Of a stretch of DNA of 64,000 nt, positions 1 through 9,186 are shown piece by piece. Position 1 is the stretch's first letter, and each line of letters begins with the position of its first letter. A model generated the notes under the pieces. That model was given only the letters and a program-made list of their open reading frames with translations. It did no database searches and was not told where the DNA came from. A program made the position numbers and the translations under genes. Origin of the DNA: Serratia ureilytica (GTDB lineage: Bacteria; Pseudomonadota; Gammaproteobacteria; Enterobacterales; Enterobacteriaceae). Where the stretch lies: positions 124,001-188,000 of the forward strand of contig NZ_JABXOF010000009.1 of assembly GCF_013375155.1 (NCBI RefSeq), in the 5' to 3' direction.

Positions 1-1698
1 GGCCAGCGCCGGGTAGCCGGTTTGCGCGCCGATCACGCCGAGCGCGTTCAGCAGCGCGCTGACCTGCGCCGGCTGCGGTTTCTGGTTCACCAACACCAGC
101 GTTTGCGACAGATCCGCCAGGCGGCTGAACGGGAAGCCGGCGTTGGCGAAGGCGCGCAGGTCCGGCATCGCCATAAAGTGGCGGTAGCCGGAGAAATCGA
201 TGGTAGACGCGCCGTCGATCACCGCGTGGTTTTGCGTGAAGGAGTAGGTTTCGCAGCGCCCTTCCGCGCCGCTGGCCAGTAGCGTGGTGTAGTCAAAGTC
301 AAAGCGCAGCTGGTTGGTGGCACCCAGCCGCAGCGCCGGGATGCTGACGTTCTTGTCGGAGTCGAGCAGCCCCTGCGTCAACGGCAGGCGCAGCAGCTGC
401 GCCCCCTGTTCGTGTTCCGGCACCAGCGAGTAGGCCTGCACGAACTGGTTGTTCAGGCTGACGCTCAGCCGCGAACCGTCCTGAATGCGCGGCGCGGTAT
501 AACGGTACTTGAGGTGCATATCGATGCCGGTGCTGCGGATCAGGAACAGATCCGGCGGCAGGTTCATGGTCAGCGAGATCGGGCCGGGCTCGATGCCGCT
601 GGTTTGCAGCTGTTCGGCGTATTGCTGCAGTTCGGCGAAGGTCATCGGCCGATCGGTGCGCACCCAGTTCGGCGCGTCGTAAGGCTGGCGCGGCGCCAGC
701 TGTTCCACCTTGTCCACCGTCACGTTCTGGCCGCGGAACAGAATGTCGCCCTGCGCGATGCCTTTCACCGCGGTGATCAAATCGTTGTCGTCACGCCCCT
801 GAATCAGCAGCAGTTTGACGTACGGATTGTCCGGGTGGCTGATCATCTCCACCGTCGGGCCGTTGACCGCCGGGTAATCGCGCAGGAAATCCGGGCGCTG
901 CTTATTGGTGGCGAACACCACCGCGTGCTGCGTCGGCAGCGCGTTATACAGCGTCGGGAAGGATTGCCCGCGCCACTGCGCCTTGCTGCCGAACCAGGAA
1001 GCCAGAATGCCCGCCGCGCGCTGCTGGGCCAGATCCGGCTGGCCGGCGAACACCATCGGCAGCGTCAGCGGCCGATTATCGCGGCTGTCGAAGAACGGCT
1101 CAGGGAAGTGCGACAGCTCGTTTTTCACCGGCAGCGTCTGGAAGCGCAGCTTCAGCGCGCTGGATTTGCTGACGTCGAGCCACAGCGAGGTGCTGGCCGG
1201 GTTTTCGCAGATGTTCTGATAATGGCCGACGAACACCAGCCGGACGCGGTTAAAATCGGTGATATAGCGCGGATCGATCGCCATCTGGATGCGATTGGGC
1301 TTGCCCAACTGCTCCTTGGCGATCGTGGTCACGCCCATCAGCTCGTCGTTGAGGTAGACCTTGACGTGCGACTCGACCGGGATCAACGCCGGCGACGGCG
1401 TAAATTCCAGGTCGAGCATCGCCTGCGAGACGACCTCATCGCTGCGCACGCCGAATTCGATCTGCCCGTCCGGCCGGGTGCCGCGCAGAACAAAGGTGCC
1501 CGGCGGCGGCGCTATCTGCGCGAACGGCAGCGACACGTCGCGCACCGGCGCATTCGGATCCTGCGGCGCGGTCGCCGTATCGGCCGCCGCGGCGATCGGC
1601 GGCTGGGCCGCCACGGTCGGCGCGGTGGCGGTTTCGGCCTGCGACAGGGTGCTGATGCCTAAGGCCAGAGCAGTTAACCAGGTTATTTTTCTCGTCAT
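1..1698 (-). CDS. bcsB: Cellulose synthase periplasmic subunit BcsB (partial, C-terminus off left edge)
   Basis: This is the periplasmic, membrane-anchored partner of BcsA that guides nascent cellulose across the periplasm. Translating the minus strand from the ATG at 1698 gives an open frame of 566 codons to the window edge. It starts with a signal peptide (MTRKITWLTALALGISTLSQA) and a Pro/Ala-rich linker, followed by BcsB-like text such as NICENPASTSLWLDVS and RYTAPRIQDGSRLSVSLNNQ. E. coli BcsB has about 780 residues, so roughly 200 residues with the C-terminal membrane anchor are missing. It follows bcsA by 62 bases in the same direction. The ribosome binding site is weak, so the exact start is slightly uncertain. 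Confidence 0.95.
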   Translation of the reverse strand, partial: MTRKITWLTALALGISTLSQAETATAPTVAAQPPIAAAADTATAPQDPNAPVRDVSLPFAQIAPPPGTFVLRGTRPDGQIEFGVRSDEVVSQAMLDLEFTPSPALIPVESHVKVYLNDELMGVTTIAKEQLGKPNRIQMAIDPRYITDFNRVRLVFVGHYQNICENPASTSLWLDVSKSSALKLRFQTLPVKNELSHFPEPFFDSRDNRPLTLPMVFAGQPDLAQQRAAGILASWFGSKAQWRGQSFPTLYNALPTQHAVVFATNKQRPDFLRDYPAVNGPTVEMISHPDNPYVKLLLIQGRDDNDLITAVKGIAQGDILFRGQNVTVDKVEQLAPRQPYDAPNWVRTDRPMTFAELQQYAEQLQTSGIEPGPISLTMNLPPDLFLIRSTGIDMHLKYRYTAPRIQDGSRLSVSLNNQFVQAYSLVPEHEQGAQLLRLPLTQGLLDSDKNVSIPALRLGATNQLRFDFDYTTLLASGAEGRCETYSFTQNHAVIDGASTIDFSGYRHFMAMPDLRAFANAGFPFSRLADLSQTLVLVNQKPQPAQVSALLNALGVIGAQTGYPALA

Positions 1699-1760
1699 CG
1701 TATCATCATCAATGTTGGAGCCTGTTCACCGGGCGAGTGAGCGGGCGGTTGAACTCGCAG

Positions 1761-4364
1761 CTAACCCACGGTTTCTTGTTGACCCAAGGTCGGATCCCTG
1801 CCGACGCCGCGCGGAATAAACGACACTACCCAGGCGGTCAGCGACGTGACCCCGACCAGCAGACCGCGCACCAGCGGCGGCGCGTAGTCCGCCATGCGCA
1901 CATAGCCGCGGAAGCCCAGCGCCAGCACGTCGCGCAGGCTTTCGATCGGCCGGTCTTCAGGGAACCCGTCCTGCCACAGCGCCCAGGTATCGGCGCGGGC
2001 GAAGGTGCACTGAATAAAATCGATGTGTTCGCGGGTGGAAAGACTGACCAGACGCACCCCCACCTTGTTGCCGAAGGCGCGCGTCACCACGCAGGGGAAG
2101 CTGTACTCCTGCTGGCCGCGTTTGAGCAGCAGCGAGGCCTTGTCGCCCTCTTTCAACGTGTCCGCCACCCGCATCTCGATGCCCACGCCGCCATCGGAGT
2201 AATCGCGCAGCGTGCAGGGGTAGAGATGGCCGTCGGCACGCGCGATCGCCGCCGGCATGGCGATCTCCACGCGGTGCGCCTGACGCACCTGTTTGGCTTC
2301 CACCGCCACCGCCACCGCGCCGCCGAGAATGGTCATGTTGTACAGCACCCACACCAGGCTGATGATCACCGTCATCACCTCGTCCGTCGGGCCATAGGCC
2401 AGCCGCCAGGCGCCGAACGCCAGCCCGGCGAGGTTAAGAACCACCAGGAACATGTAAGGCCGGGTGATCACCCAGTCGACGTGCTCCTCCTCCACCAGCC
2501 CGCCCTTGGCGGTCACGTTGAATTTGCCCTTGTGCGGATTGAACAGCGCCACCGTCGTCGGCCGCGCGATATACCAGGCCAACACCGTTTCATAGATTTC
2601 GCTCCAGAACGAATGGCGGTATTTCCCCTGGATGCGCGAGTTGGTCAGGCTGGCGTGGATCATGTGCGGCAGCACGTAAAGCGCGATCGCCAGCGCCGGC
2701 GCAAAGATGATGTAGGCATGCAACAGCAAAAACGCCAGCGGCGCGGTGAGGAAGATCAGCCGCGGGATGCCCGACAGGAAGTGCAGCATGGCGTTGGCGT
2801 AGCACAGGCGCTGCGCCAGTTTCAGCCCCTTGCCCAGCAACGGGTTGTCGAGCCGGAAGATCTGCACCATGCCGCGCGCCCAGCGAATGCGCTGGCCGAT
2901 GTGCGCCGACAGGCTTTCGGTCGCCAGCCCGGCGGCCTGCGGAATGCGGATATAGGCCGAGGTATGCCCGCGCCGGTGCAAACGCAGCGAGGTATGGGCG
3001 TCTTCGGTGACGGTTTCCACCGCAATGCCGCCGATTTCGTCCAGCGCGCTGCGGCGCAGGATGGCGCAAGAGCCGCAGAAGAAGGTGGCGTCCCACATGT
3101 CGTTGCCGTCCTGCACCAGCCCGTAGAACAAAGTGCCCTCGTTGGGCGTCTGACGGAAGCGGCCAAGGTTGCGCTCGAAGGGATCCGGCGAGAAGAAGTG
3201 GTGCGGGGTCTGCAGCATCGCCAGCTTTTTGTCTTTGAAGAACCACCCCATGGTCAGCTGCAGGAAGGAGCGCGTCGGGACATGGTCGCAGTCGAAAATC
3301 GCCACGAACTCGCCGGTGGCCTGCTTCAGCGCGTTGTTGATGTTGCCGGCCTTGGCGTGTTCGTGAGTCGGCCTGGCGATGTACTTCACTCCCACCTCGG
3401 CGGCGAACGCCCGGAACTCGGGGCGATTGCCGTCATCAAGGATATAGATGTTCACTTTCTCTTTCGGCCAGTCGATGCCCAGCGCCGCATAGATGGTGGG
3501 CTTCACCACCCCGAGGTCTTCGTTGTAGGTCGGCACCATCAGATCGATGGTCGGCCAGGTGGCGCTGTCTTCGGGCAACGGCACCGGCTGGCGGTTAAGC
3601 GGCCAGATAGTCTGGAAATAGCCCAGCACCAACACCACCCAGGCGTAGGTTTCCGCCACCAGCAACAGCAGGCCGCATACCAGGCTGAGCGGATCGTCCC
3701 AGTTCAGCGTGGCGGTATAGCGCCACCACAGGTAACGGCAGGAGACGGTCAACGACAGCACGATCAGCATCAACGCAGGCAAGCGCCCCGGTACCCGGCG
3801 CACCACCATCGCGATCCCCCACAGCAGCAGAACGAACACGAACTGCGCCGACAGATCGAACGGTTGCGAGATGCACAGCATGGCGAGGATCGCCGCCAGC
3901 ACGCCGACCAGAATGAACAGCGCGCGCCGCAATCCGCGGTTCATACGGCCGAGTCGCTCTACCGAGCGCTGTTCCACGCCGGCGTTTTTCAGCCGCTGCG
4001 GCAAGCCCTGCAGCCAGTCGGCATAGCGCTGCTGCAGCCGCCGCCAACCGGCGAAATAATCGCGCTGCACCGGCGCGCGGCCGCTGCGGAACAGCAGCAG
4101 CCACGCCCCCTGCAGCAAATAGCGCAGCGCATCCGCCGGGCGGGGGCGTTCGGCGGACAGATGCGGGAACCAGTAAGCGCGGCCGGCGCGCACGCGCCGC
4201 CAGGCCGGTGACTCCAAACGCAGCAGCATCCACCCCAGCGCCACCAACAGCGTAGTGAAAAAGGCGGTCAGCGCCGACGCCCCGCTGCGGCGATAGGCGC
4301 GGTAACGCGCCTGCACCGCCTGGCGCACCGGCGGCACCAGCAGCAGGCTCAGCACCCGACTCAT
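1761..4364 (-). CDS. bcsA: Cellulose synthase catalytic subunit BcsA
   Basis: This inner-membrane GT2 glycosyltransferase polymerises UDP-glucose into beta-1,4-glucan and extrudes it, activated by cyclic di-GMP. From the ATG at 4364 it has 867 residues (E. coli 872). The GT signatures are DDG at about 310-312, DCD at 358-360, TED at 453-455 (catalytic base D455) and QRIRW at 491-495. They are flanked by several membrane helices. A C-terminal PilZ domain carries R694/R698 and DYSDGG (721-726), the c-di-GMP site. I preferred M at 4364 over the upstream ATG at 4397 because it gives an ATGA overlap with bcsQ and because its N-terminus (MSRVLSLLLVPP) lines up with E. coli BcsA. Confidence 0.98.
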   Translation of the reverse strand: MSRVLSLLLVPPVRQAVQARYRAYRRSGASALTAFFTTLLVALGWMLLRLESPAWRRVRAGRAYWFPHLSAERPRPADALRYLLQGAWLLLFRSGRAPVQRDYFAGWRRLQQRYADWLQGLPQRLKNAGVEQRSVERLGRMNRGLRRALFILVGVLAAILAMLCISQPFDLSAQFVFVLLLWGIAMVVRRVPGRLPALMLIVLSLTVSCRYLWWRYTATLNWDDPLSLVCGLLLLVAETYAWVVLVLGYFQTIWPLNRQPVPLPEDSATWPTIDLMVPTYNEDLGVVKPTIYAALGIDWPKEKVNIYILDDGNRPEFRAFAAEVGVKYIARPTHEHAKAGNINNALKQATGEFVAIFDCDHVPTRSFLQLTMGWFFKDKKLAMLQTPHHFFSPDPFERNLGRFRQTPNEGTLFYGLVQDGNDMWDATFFCGSCAILRRSALDEIGGIAVETVTEDAHTSLRLHRRGHTSAYIRIPQAAGLATESLSAHIGQRIRWARGMVQIFRLDNPLLGKGLKLAQRLCYANAMLHFLSGIPRLIFLTAPLAFLLLHAYIIFAPALAIALYVLPHMIHASLTNSRIQGKYRHSFWSEIYETVLAWYIARPTTVALFNPHKGKFNVTAKGGLVEEEHVDWVITRPYMFLVVLNLAGLAFGAWRLAYGPTDEVMTVIISLVWVLYNMTILGGAVAVAVEAKQVRQAHRVEIAMPAAIARADGHLYPCTLRDYSDGGVGIEMRVADTLKEGDKASLLLKRGQQEYSFPCVVTRAFGNKVGVRLVSLSTREHIDFIQCTFARADTWALWQDGFPEDRPIESLRDVLALGFRGYVRMADYAPPLVRGLLVGVTSLTAWVVSFIPRGVGRDPTLGQQETVG

Positions 4365-5101
4365 GGCGCAATGCCCCGTTTGAGGTTGATCAGGCACCAG
4401 TTGGCCAGCGTCAGCACTTCATCCGCCGCCAGGCTCTCGGGGCGGTACTCGCCCAGCGGCTGTTTGGCCGCCAGCGCTTCCGCCAGCGCTTCATCGCGGT
4501 GGATAACCACCGGCAACAGGCCGCTCAGCGTTTGCAGCCACAGCTGATGCAAATCCTGCTGCAGCCGGCTGGCCGAAGAGTAATGGTTAATCAGGAAATG
4601 ACTTGCGTGCGGCAGCGCCTGCTGATGGAGCCGCACCTGACAGTTGGCGTCGGGGTTCAACAGCACGAACACGCTGTCGGCCAGTTGCAATGCCTGCTGC
4701 GCCAAAACGCCATCCCCGACCGGGACGTCCAGCAGGATCCAGCGCTGCGGATCGCCGGCCATCAGCTGACGCAAATTATCGCGCCAGCGATCGGGATGCG
4801 CCTGACACCGATGTTGCACTTCCAGCCGTTCCGCCGCATTCAGGCGGCCAAACGGTAAAAAGTCGAGGTTTTCGCAATAACGCAGCGCGCCTTCCCGCCA
4901 ACCGCCGCCGTCCTGTTCCGCGCGTGCCCAGCCGCGCGCCAGTTCGAACGGCGTGTTGAAATGCAGGCGCAGCAGATTGTCCGGCGTAAAGTCTATCGCC
5001 AGCACCGACTCGCCAAGCTGGCGCAACGCCCAGGCGAGCGCCGCCGTGACTGACGTCGTCCCCATTCCACCCCGCAACCCTTGCAGCGCGATCGCCGGCA
5101 T
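4361..5101 (-). CDS. bcsQ: Cellulose biosynthesis ATPase BcsQ
   Basis: A MinD/ParA-type P-loop ATPase of 246 residues, needed for cellulose secretion and thought to help assemble or position the synthase at the inner face of the membrane. The N-terminus has the deviant Walker A loop GLRGGMGTTSV (residues 8-18), followed by ALRQLGESVLAIDFTPDN (switch I region) and WILLDVPVGDG (Walker B-like). It starts 3 bases after bcsR and overlaps bcsA by 4 bases (ATGA), so bcsR-Q-A-B is one transcription unit. The length is normal and no defect is visible; in some E. coli strains bcsQ carries a stop codon, which is not the case here. Confidence 0.95.
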   Translation of the reverse strand: MPAIALQGLRGGMGTTSVTAALAWALRQLGESVLAIDFTPDNLLRLHFNTPFELARGWARAEQDGGGWREGALRYCENLDFLPFGRLNAAERLEVQHRCQAHPDRWRDNLRQLMAGDPQRWILLDVPVGDGVLAQQALQLADSVFVLLNPDANCQVRLHQQALPHASHFLINHYSSASRLQQDLHQLWLQTLSGLLPVVIHRDEALAEALAAKQPLGEYRPESLAADEVLTLANWCLINLKRGIAP

Positions 5102-5104
5102 AGA

Positions 5105-5296
5105 TCAGTGGCTCCCCGCGTTTTGCGCCAATTCGGCCAGCAGCGGCCAGCGCGTCATCATTTGCGTTAACCGCTCCTGCCGCGAAATATCGACATAGCT
5201 TAATTTTGGTAATGAAAAAGCCTGGCTGAGCGCCTGCAGGTCATCCTGGCTCTCCTCCGGCGCCGCTGCACGAAAATGGCTGGGTGCGTTATTCAT
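5105..5296 (-). CDS. bcsR: Small cellulose synthase accessory protein BcsR
   Basis: A 63-residue protein encoded first in the bcsRQAB operon. Known BcsR (YhjR) proteins are of this size and bind BcsQ and BcsE in the cytosolic vestibule of the E. coli cellulose secretion complex. The C-terminal half (LPKLSYVDISRQERLTQMM) matches the family as I recall it; the N-terminal 30 residues are low-complexity and probably disordered. It lies 3 bases before bcsQ. Upstream is the divergent control region shared with bcsE. Confidence 0.9.
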   Translation of the reverse strand: MNNAPSHFRAAAPEESQDDLQALSQAFSLPKLSYVDISRQERLTQMMTRWPLLAELAQNAGSH

Positions 5297-5485
5297 TCTT
5301 CCGCCTTGGCGAAAATAGGCTATGTTAATTAACTATAGCAACGATACAAAAAGAGACAGGCAATAAGATGATTCTCAACAAATATTATTGAAGAGCATCG
5401 GAGATTTGTTATTGCCAGCGTAAAAATGGCTATCTTTAAATATAAACGCCTTTAGTCGGCTTTCAACGAAAGTAGAACACATCCT
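5297..5485. promoter_or_regulatory. Divergent bcsR/bcsE control region with nested inverted repeats
   Basis: This AT-rich 189-base gap must contain the promoters of both cellulose operons. It holds two nested inverted repeats: GGCAATAA at 5359-5366 with TTATTGCC at 5409-5416, and inside that AACAAAT (about 5387-5393) with ATTTGTT (about 5404-5410). The arms are 7-8 bases and perfect. They could be a binding site for a dimeric regulator or form a large cruciform. I cannot assign the regulator, and no convincing -35/-10 pair was singled out. Confidence 0.5.
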
Positions 5486-7054
5486 ATGGCGCACTCTTTT
5501 TCTCTAGGCATTCGGCAGATTTGGGAAGAGCTGTCGGTGATGCAGGCCCCCGGGCTTTATTGGATCAATATCGACAGGCAAAGCGACGCCGCGCTGTTGT
5601 GTCGCCAGGCCATCGCCGCCCAGCCGGCCACCCGCAAGCTCGCCCTGATCTGCAGCGGAGACAAACCCGATCGCCTGCTGGCCGAGCTGGCTGCGCCCGC
5701 TTTGCAGAAGCTGCCGCTGTATCAACTACCGGAGAAAAAAGCCGCGCTGGCGCAGTTGAGCGACGATCTGATGCGCGCCCTGCGGCCGCAAAATCGCTTA
5801 CTTATCCTGCTGGCCCACGCCAGCCTGTGGCAAACCTTCACCACCGAAGAACTGCGCGAATGGACGCGCACCCTCGCCGCCTGGCTGCGGCGGCAGGGGT
5901 GTACGCTATTGATCCTCAGCCACGGCGGCGGCATCAATAAGCTCAAAGGGCAGCTCAGCACACAGCACCGCATCCTGAACGGCCTGTCCAGCCTGCAATG
6001 GCAGCAGGACAGCGCGCAATACCTGGTGAACTGGTGGAGCACCGAAAACGGCATCAACGCCAATCAGCTGCTGACGCTGTATGCGGCGGAAGGCGGTTGG
6101 CAGGGCGAGGAGGAAAATAGCCACCCCTCCCCCACCGCCTTGCGCAGCGACGAAGGCCAGTATCTGGCCGAGCGCAGCATCCTGGAAGGCGCGCCGCCGC
6201 TGTCCGCCAACTGGCAGCTGTTGGAGAACAACGACGAACTGGCGCAGCACGGCATGCTGAGACTCTCGGCGACGTTGATTTTCGCGTTGTATCAAAGCGA
6301 CCAAATCGATCATCTGGCGCACCAGATCCACACCCTGCGCCGCAGCCGCGGCAACGGCCTGAAAATCGCGGTGCGCGAGATGAGCGCCAGCCTGCGCTAC
6401 AGCGACGAACGGCTGCTGCTGGCCTGCGGCGCCAACCTGATCGTGCCGCACGTCGCGCCGCTGTCGCGTTTTCTGACCATGCTTGAAGGCATCCAGGGGC
6501 AGCGCTTCTCACGTCACGTGCCCGCCGACATCGATGCGCTGCTGGCCGGGCTGCGTCCGCTGCAGCTGAAAGGCTACATGCGGCCGGAACCGTTTAGCCA
6601 GGCGGTGCTTTCGCTGATGGCCAACACCTTGCTGCCCGAGGACGGCAAAGGCGTGATGGTGGCGTTGCGCCCGGCCACCGGCCTGCGCGCCGAACAGGCG
6701 ATGACCCTGTGCCACCTGCGGCGTTTCGGCGACGTGATGACCGTGGTGCAGGGGCGCCTGGTGCTGTTCCTCTCCACCTGCCGCATCAACGATCTGAACA
6801 CCGCGCTGAAGTTCATCTTCCGCCTGCCGGTGGATGAAGCCTTCAGCAACCGGGTAGTGTGGCACCAGGATGTCGATATCATTTCGGAAATCAAACGCAT
6901 GGCTCAGGGGCGCTGGCAGCTTACCGCCACCGGCGCCGCGGGCGTCGCGCCGCCGCCCCCCGTGGTGACGGCCGCAGAGCCCGCAGAACGCCGCCAGCCG
7001 ATCGCTTTCACGCTGCCGCTTGGCCCGCAGGAGGAAAAGCATGCTGAACCTTAA
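5486..7054 (+). CDS. bcsE: Cyclic di-GMP-binding cellulose biosynthesis protein BcsE
   Basis: A cytosolic protein of 522 residues (E. coli 523) that raises cellulose output. Its C-terminal GIL domain binds c-di-GMP through an RxGD motif, seen here as RFGD beginning at R413 (E. coli R415 as I recall). The N-terminal part is a degenerate NTPase/REC-like region. The stretch SLRYSDERLLLACGAN is highly typical. The tail after residue 480 is rich in Ala/Pro and probably flexible. The gene is divergent from bcsR and overlaps bcsF by 14 bases. Confidence 0.96.
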   Translation: MAHSFSLGIRQIWEELSVMQAPGLYWINIDRQSDAALLCRQAIAAQPATRKLALICSGDKPDRLLAELAAPALQKLPLYQLPEKKAALAQLSDDLMRALRPQNRLLILLAHASLWQTFTTEELREWTRTLAAWLRRQGCTLLILSHGGGINKLKGQLSTQHRILNGLSSLQWQQDSAQYLVNWWSTENGINANQLLTLYAAEGGWQGEEENSHPSPTALRSDEGQYLAERSILEGAPPLSANWQLLENNDELAQHGMLRLSATLIFALYQSDQIDHLAHQIHTLRRSRGNGLKIAVREMSASLRYSDERLLLACGANLIVPHVAPLSRFLTMLEGIQGQRFSRHVPADIDALLAGLRPLQLKGYMRPEPFSQAVLSLMANTLLPEDGKGVMVALRPATGLRAEQAMTLCHLRRFGDVMTVVQGRLVLFLSTCRINDLNTALKFIFRLPVDEAFSNRVVWHQDVDIISEIKRMAQGRWQLTATGAAGVAPPPPVVTAAEPAERRQPIAFTLPLGPQEEKHAEP

Positions 7055-7247
7055 CGACATCCTGCAACTGATCTTGCTGTGCGCGCTGGTCTTCATTCCG
7101 CTGGGCTACGCCTTTCACCGGCGTTTTCCGCATTTGCGTCAATACTGGCAAAACCTGTTGTTATCGCCGCGCTATTTGAAATCCGCCGGTTTATGGGTGC
7201 GCACAGGCTCATCCTCCCAGATTAAACGTCATAAGAAGCAGCCATGA
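7041..7247 (+). CDS. bcsF: Small membrane protein BcsF
   Basis: A 68-residue protein with one N-terminal membrane helix (about residues 5-23, ILQLILLCALVFIPLGYAF) and a basic cytoplasmic tail. BcsF recruits BcsE to the membrane and works with BcsG in phosphoethanolamine-cellulose production. I chose the ATG at 7041 because it follows a strong AGGAGG-like site at 7028-7034 that lies within the end of bcsE. The stop overlaps the bcsG start (ATGA). Coupled translation of bcsE-F-G is likely. Confidence 0.93.
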   Translation: MLNLNDILQLILLCALVFIPLGYAFHRRFPHLRQYWQNLLLSPRYLKSAGLWVRTGSSSQIKRHKKQP

Positions 7248-8899
7248 ATCCAAACACAAATACGCAATCCGATAACGCTCTGTGGCGCTACTGGCGCGGG
7301 CTGGGTGGCTGGAACCTCTACTTTCTGGCGAAATTCGCCCTGCTGTGGTTCGGCTACCTGAATTTCCACGCGCTGCCGAACCTGGTGTTCATGGCCTATC
7401 TGCTGATGCCGATCCCCTCGCCGCGGCTGCACCGCTGGCGCCATTACCTCGCCATCCCGATCGGCATCGCGTTGTTCTACCACGATACCTGGCTGCCGGG
7501 CATCAACAGCATTCTCAGCCAGGGCTCTCAGCTGGCCGGCTTCAGCGCCCAGTACCTGCTGGAGCTGGTCAGCCGCTTTATCAACTGGCAGATGGTCGGC
7601 GCCGCCTTCGTGTTGCTTATCGCCTACCTGTTCGTCGCCCAGTGGGTGCGCGTTACGGTGTTCACCGTGGCCGCGCTGGTGTGGCTCAATATCGTCAACA
7701 TCGCCGGGCCGGCGGTCTCACTGCTGCCCGCCAGTTCCACGGCTGCCGCCGGCGGCGCCGGCACGCCGGCCACGGCCGCGCCGACGGCAGGAGATAATGC
7801 GCCCGCAGACAGCCTGCCGCCGACCAGCGCCAACCTGACGGCCTATCTGAACCAGTTCTACGAGCGGGAAAAAGGCCGCGCCACCGCGTTCCCGGCCACT
7901 TTGCCCGCCGACGCCCAACCGTTCGATCTGTTGGTGATCAACATCTGCTCGCTGGCCTGGGCCGATATGGAGGCGGTCAACCTGCAGAATCATCCGCTGT
8001 GGTCGAAGATGGATATCATGTTCGACAGTTTCAACTCGGCCACCGCCTACAGCGGCCCGGCGGCCATACGGTTGCTGCGCGCCAGCTGCGGCCAGCTTTC
8101 GCATCACGATCTGTACCAGCCGGTGAACCAGCAGTGTTACCTGTTCGACAACCTGGCGAAGCTCGGCTTCAAGGAACAGCTGATGCTCGATCACTCCGGG
8201 GTGTTCGGCAACTTCCTGAAAGAGCTGCGTGAACAGGGGGATATGCAGGCGCCGCTGATGTCGCAGGCCGGCGTCGGCAACGAGCTGACGTCGTTCGACG
8301 GCGAGCCGATTTATAACGATCTGGAATTGCTGACCCGCTGGCTGGATCAGCAGCAAAAAGCCGGAGACGCCCGCACCGCCACCTTCTTCAACGTCATTCC
8401 GCTGCACGACGGCAACCGCTTCGTCGGCTCTAACAAGAGCGCCGACTATCAGCCGCGCGCGCAGAAGCTGTTCGATCAGCTGAACACCTTCCTCGATCAG
8501 CTGGAAAAATCCGGCCGCAAAGTGGTGGTGGTGATCGTTCCCGAGCACGGCGCGGCGTTGGTGGGTGACAAGATGCAAATGTCCGGCCTGCGCGATATCC
8601 CCAGCCCGAACATCACCCATACGCCAGTCGGCATCAAACTGATCGGTATGAAGGCGCCGCATCAGGGCAGCCCGCTGCAGGTCAAAACGCCGAGCAGCTA
8701 TCTGGCGCTGTCGGAGCTGGTATCACGTCTGGTGGACGGCAAAGTCTTCAGCGAGTCCAGCGTCGACTGGCAGGCGCTGACGCAAGGGCTGCCGCAGACG
8801 CCGGTCATCTCCGAAAACGACAACGCCATCGTGATGCAATATCAGGGGAAACCATACATTCGCCTGAACGGCGGCGATTGGGTGCCTTATCCGCAATAA
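7244..8899 (+). CDS. bcsG: Cellulose phosphoethanolamine transferase BcsG
   Basis: A 551-residue inner-membrane enzyme with a periplasmic alkaline-phosphatase-fold domain, which transfers phosphoethanolamine from phosphatidylethanolamine to cellulose. The N-terminal 170 residues hold about four or five membrane helices, then an Ala/Pro/Thr linker. The catalytic nucleophile is S270 in YSGPAAIRLLRASCGQ (S278 in E. coli), and the metal-site region VVVIVPEHGAALVGDKMQMSG is intact. Together with bcsE and bcsF this indicates that the strain can make pEtN-modified cellulose. A strong terminator follows 18 bases after the stop. Confidence 0.96.
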   Translation: MNPNTNTQSDNALWRYWRGLGGWNLYFLAKFALLWFGYLNFHALPNLVFMAYLLMPIPSPRLHRWRHYLAIPIGIALFYHDTWLPGINSILSQGSQLAGFSAQYLLELVSRFINWQMVGAAFVLLIAYLFVAQWVRVTVFTVAALVWLNIVNIAGPAVSLLPASSTAAAGGAGTPATAAPTAGDNAPADSLPPTSANLTAYLNQFYEREKGRATAFPATLPADAQPFDLLVINICSLAWADMEAVNLQNHPLWSKMDIMFDSFNSATAYSGPAAIRLLRASCGQLSHHDLYQPVNQQCYLFDNLAKLGFKEQLMLDHSGVFGNFLKELREQGDMQAPLMSQAGVGNELTSFDGEPIYNDLELLTRWLDQQQKAGDARTATFFNVIPLHDGNRFVGSNKSADYQPRAQKLFDQLNTFLDQLEKSGRKVVVVIVPEHGAALVGDKMQMSGLRDIPSPNITHTPVGIKLIGMKAPHQGSPLQVKTPSSYLALSELVSRLVDGKVFSESSVDWQALTQGLPQTPVISENDNAIVMQYQGKPYIRLNGGDWVPYPQ

Positions 8900-8917
8900 G
8901 CGCGGCCTTATCGACCC

Positions 8918-8944
8918 AAAGCACGCCGACGGCGTGCTTTTTTT
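8918..8944 (+). terminator. Rho-independent terminator of bcsEFG
   Basis: A perfect 10-bp stem (AAAGCACGCC / GGCGTGCTTT) with a GAC loop is followed by a T tract (TTTT, 8941-8944). It lies 19 bases after the bcsG stop and ends the bcsEFG unit. Confidence 0.9.
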
Positions 8945-9133
8945 ATTGAACAAGTCCGACAAAAGGCGAAGTTAAACGTCTGGCAAAAATATTATTACTC
9001 ACCTCCCGTTAAATTTTTTATTCGCTTATTAATTCATTGCGAAAATTCCTATAAAAATAAGCATTCGTCAGATTTTCGTTAAGCATTCAATAACGCCCCG
9101 AAAAGCGATTCGATTAACTGATTGATTAAATAA

Positions 9134-9160
9134 TAAAAAACGCCGGCGTTAAGCCGGCGT
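9134..9160 (-). terminator. Rho-independent terminator of the dpp operon
   Basis: On the minus strand an 8-bp stem ACGCCGGC / GCCGGCGT with a 5-base loop (TTAAC) is followed by six T residues. It lies about 27 bases after the dppF stop. The preceding 190 bases (8945-9133) between the two convergent terminators are AT-rich and show no gene. Confidence 0.9.
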
Positions 9161-9186
9161 GGGTTTATGCGGTGAAATCCGACGCT

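Noticed and set aside
412-1662. Plus-strand open frame of 416 codons
   Set aside because: Antisense of bcsB, which continues through the left window edge; no family similarity.
1737-4211. Plus-strand open frame of 824 codons rich in Arg, His and Gln
   Set aside because: It is the antisense of bcsA. The composition (Arg/His/Gln-rich, no domain) is that of a high-G+C shadow frame, and bcsA on the other strand is unmistakable.
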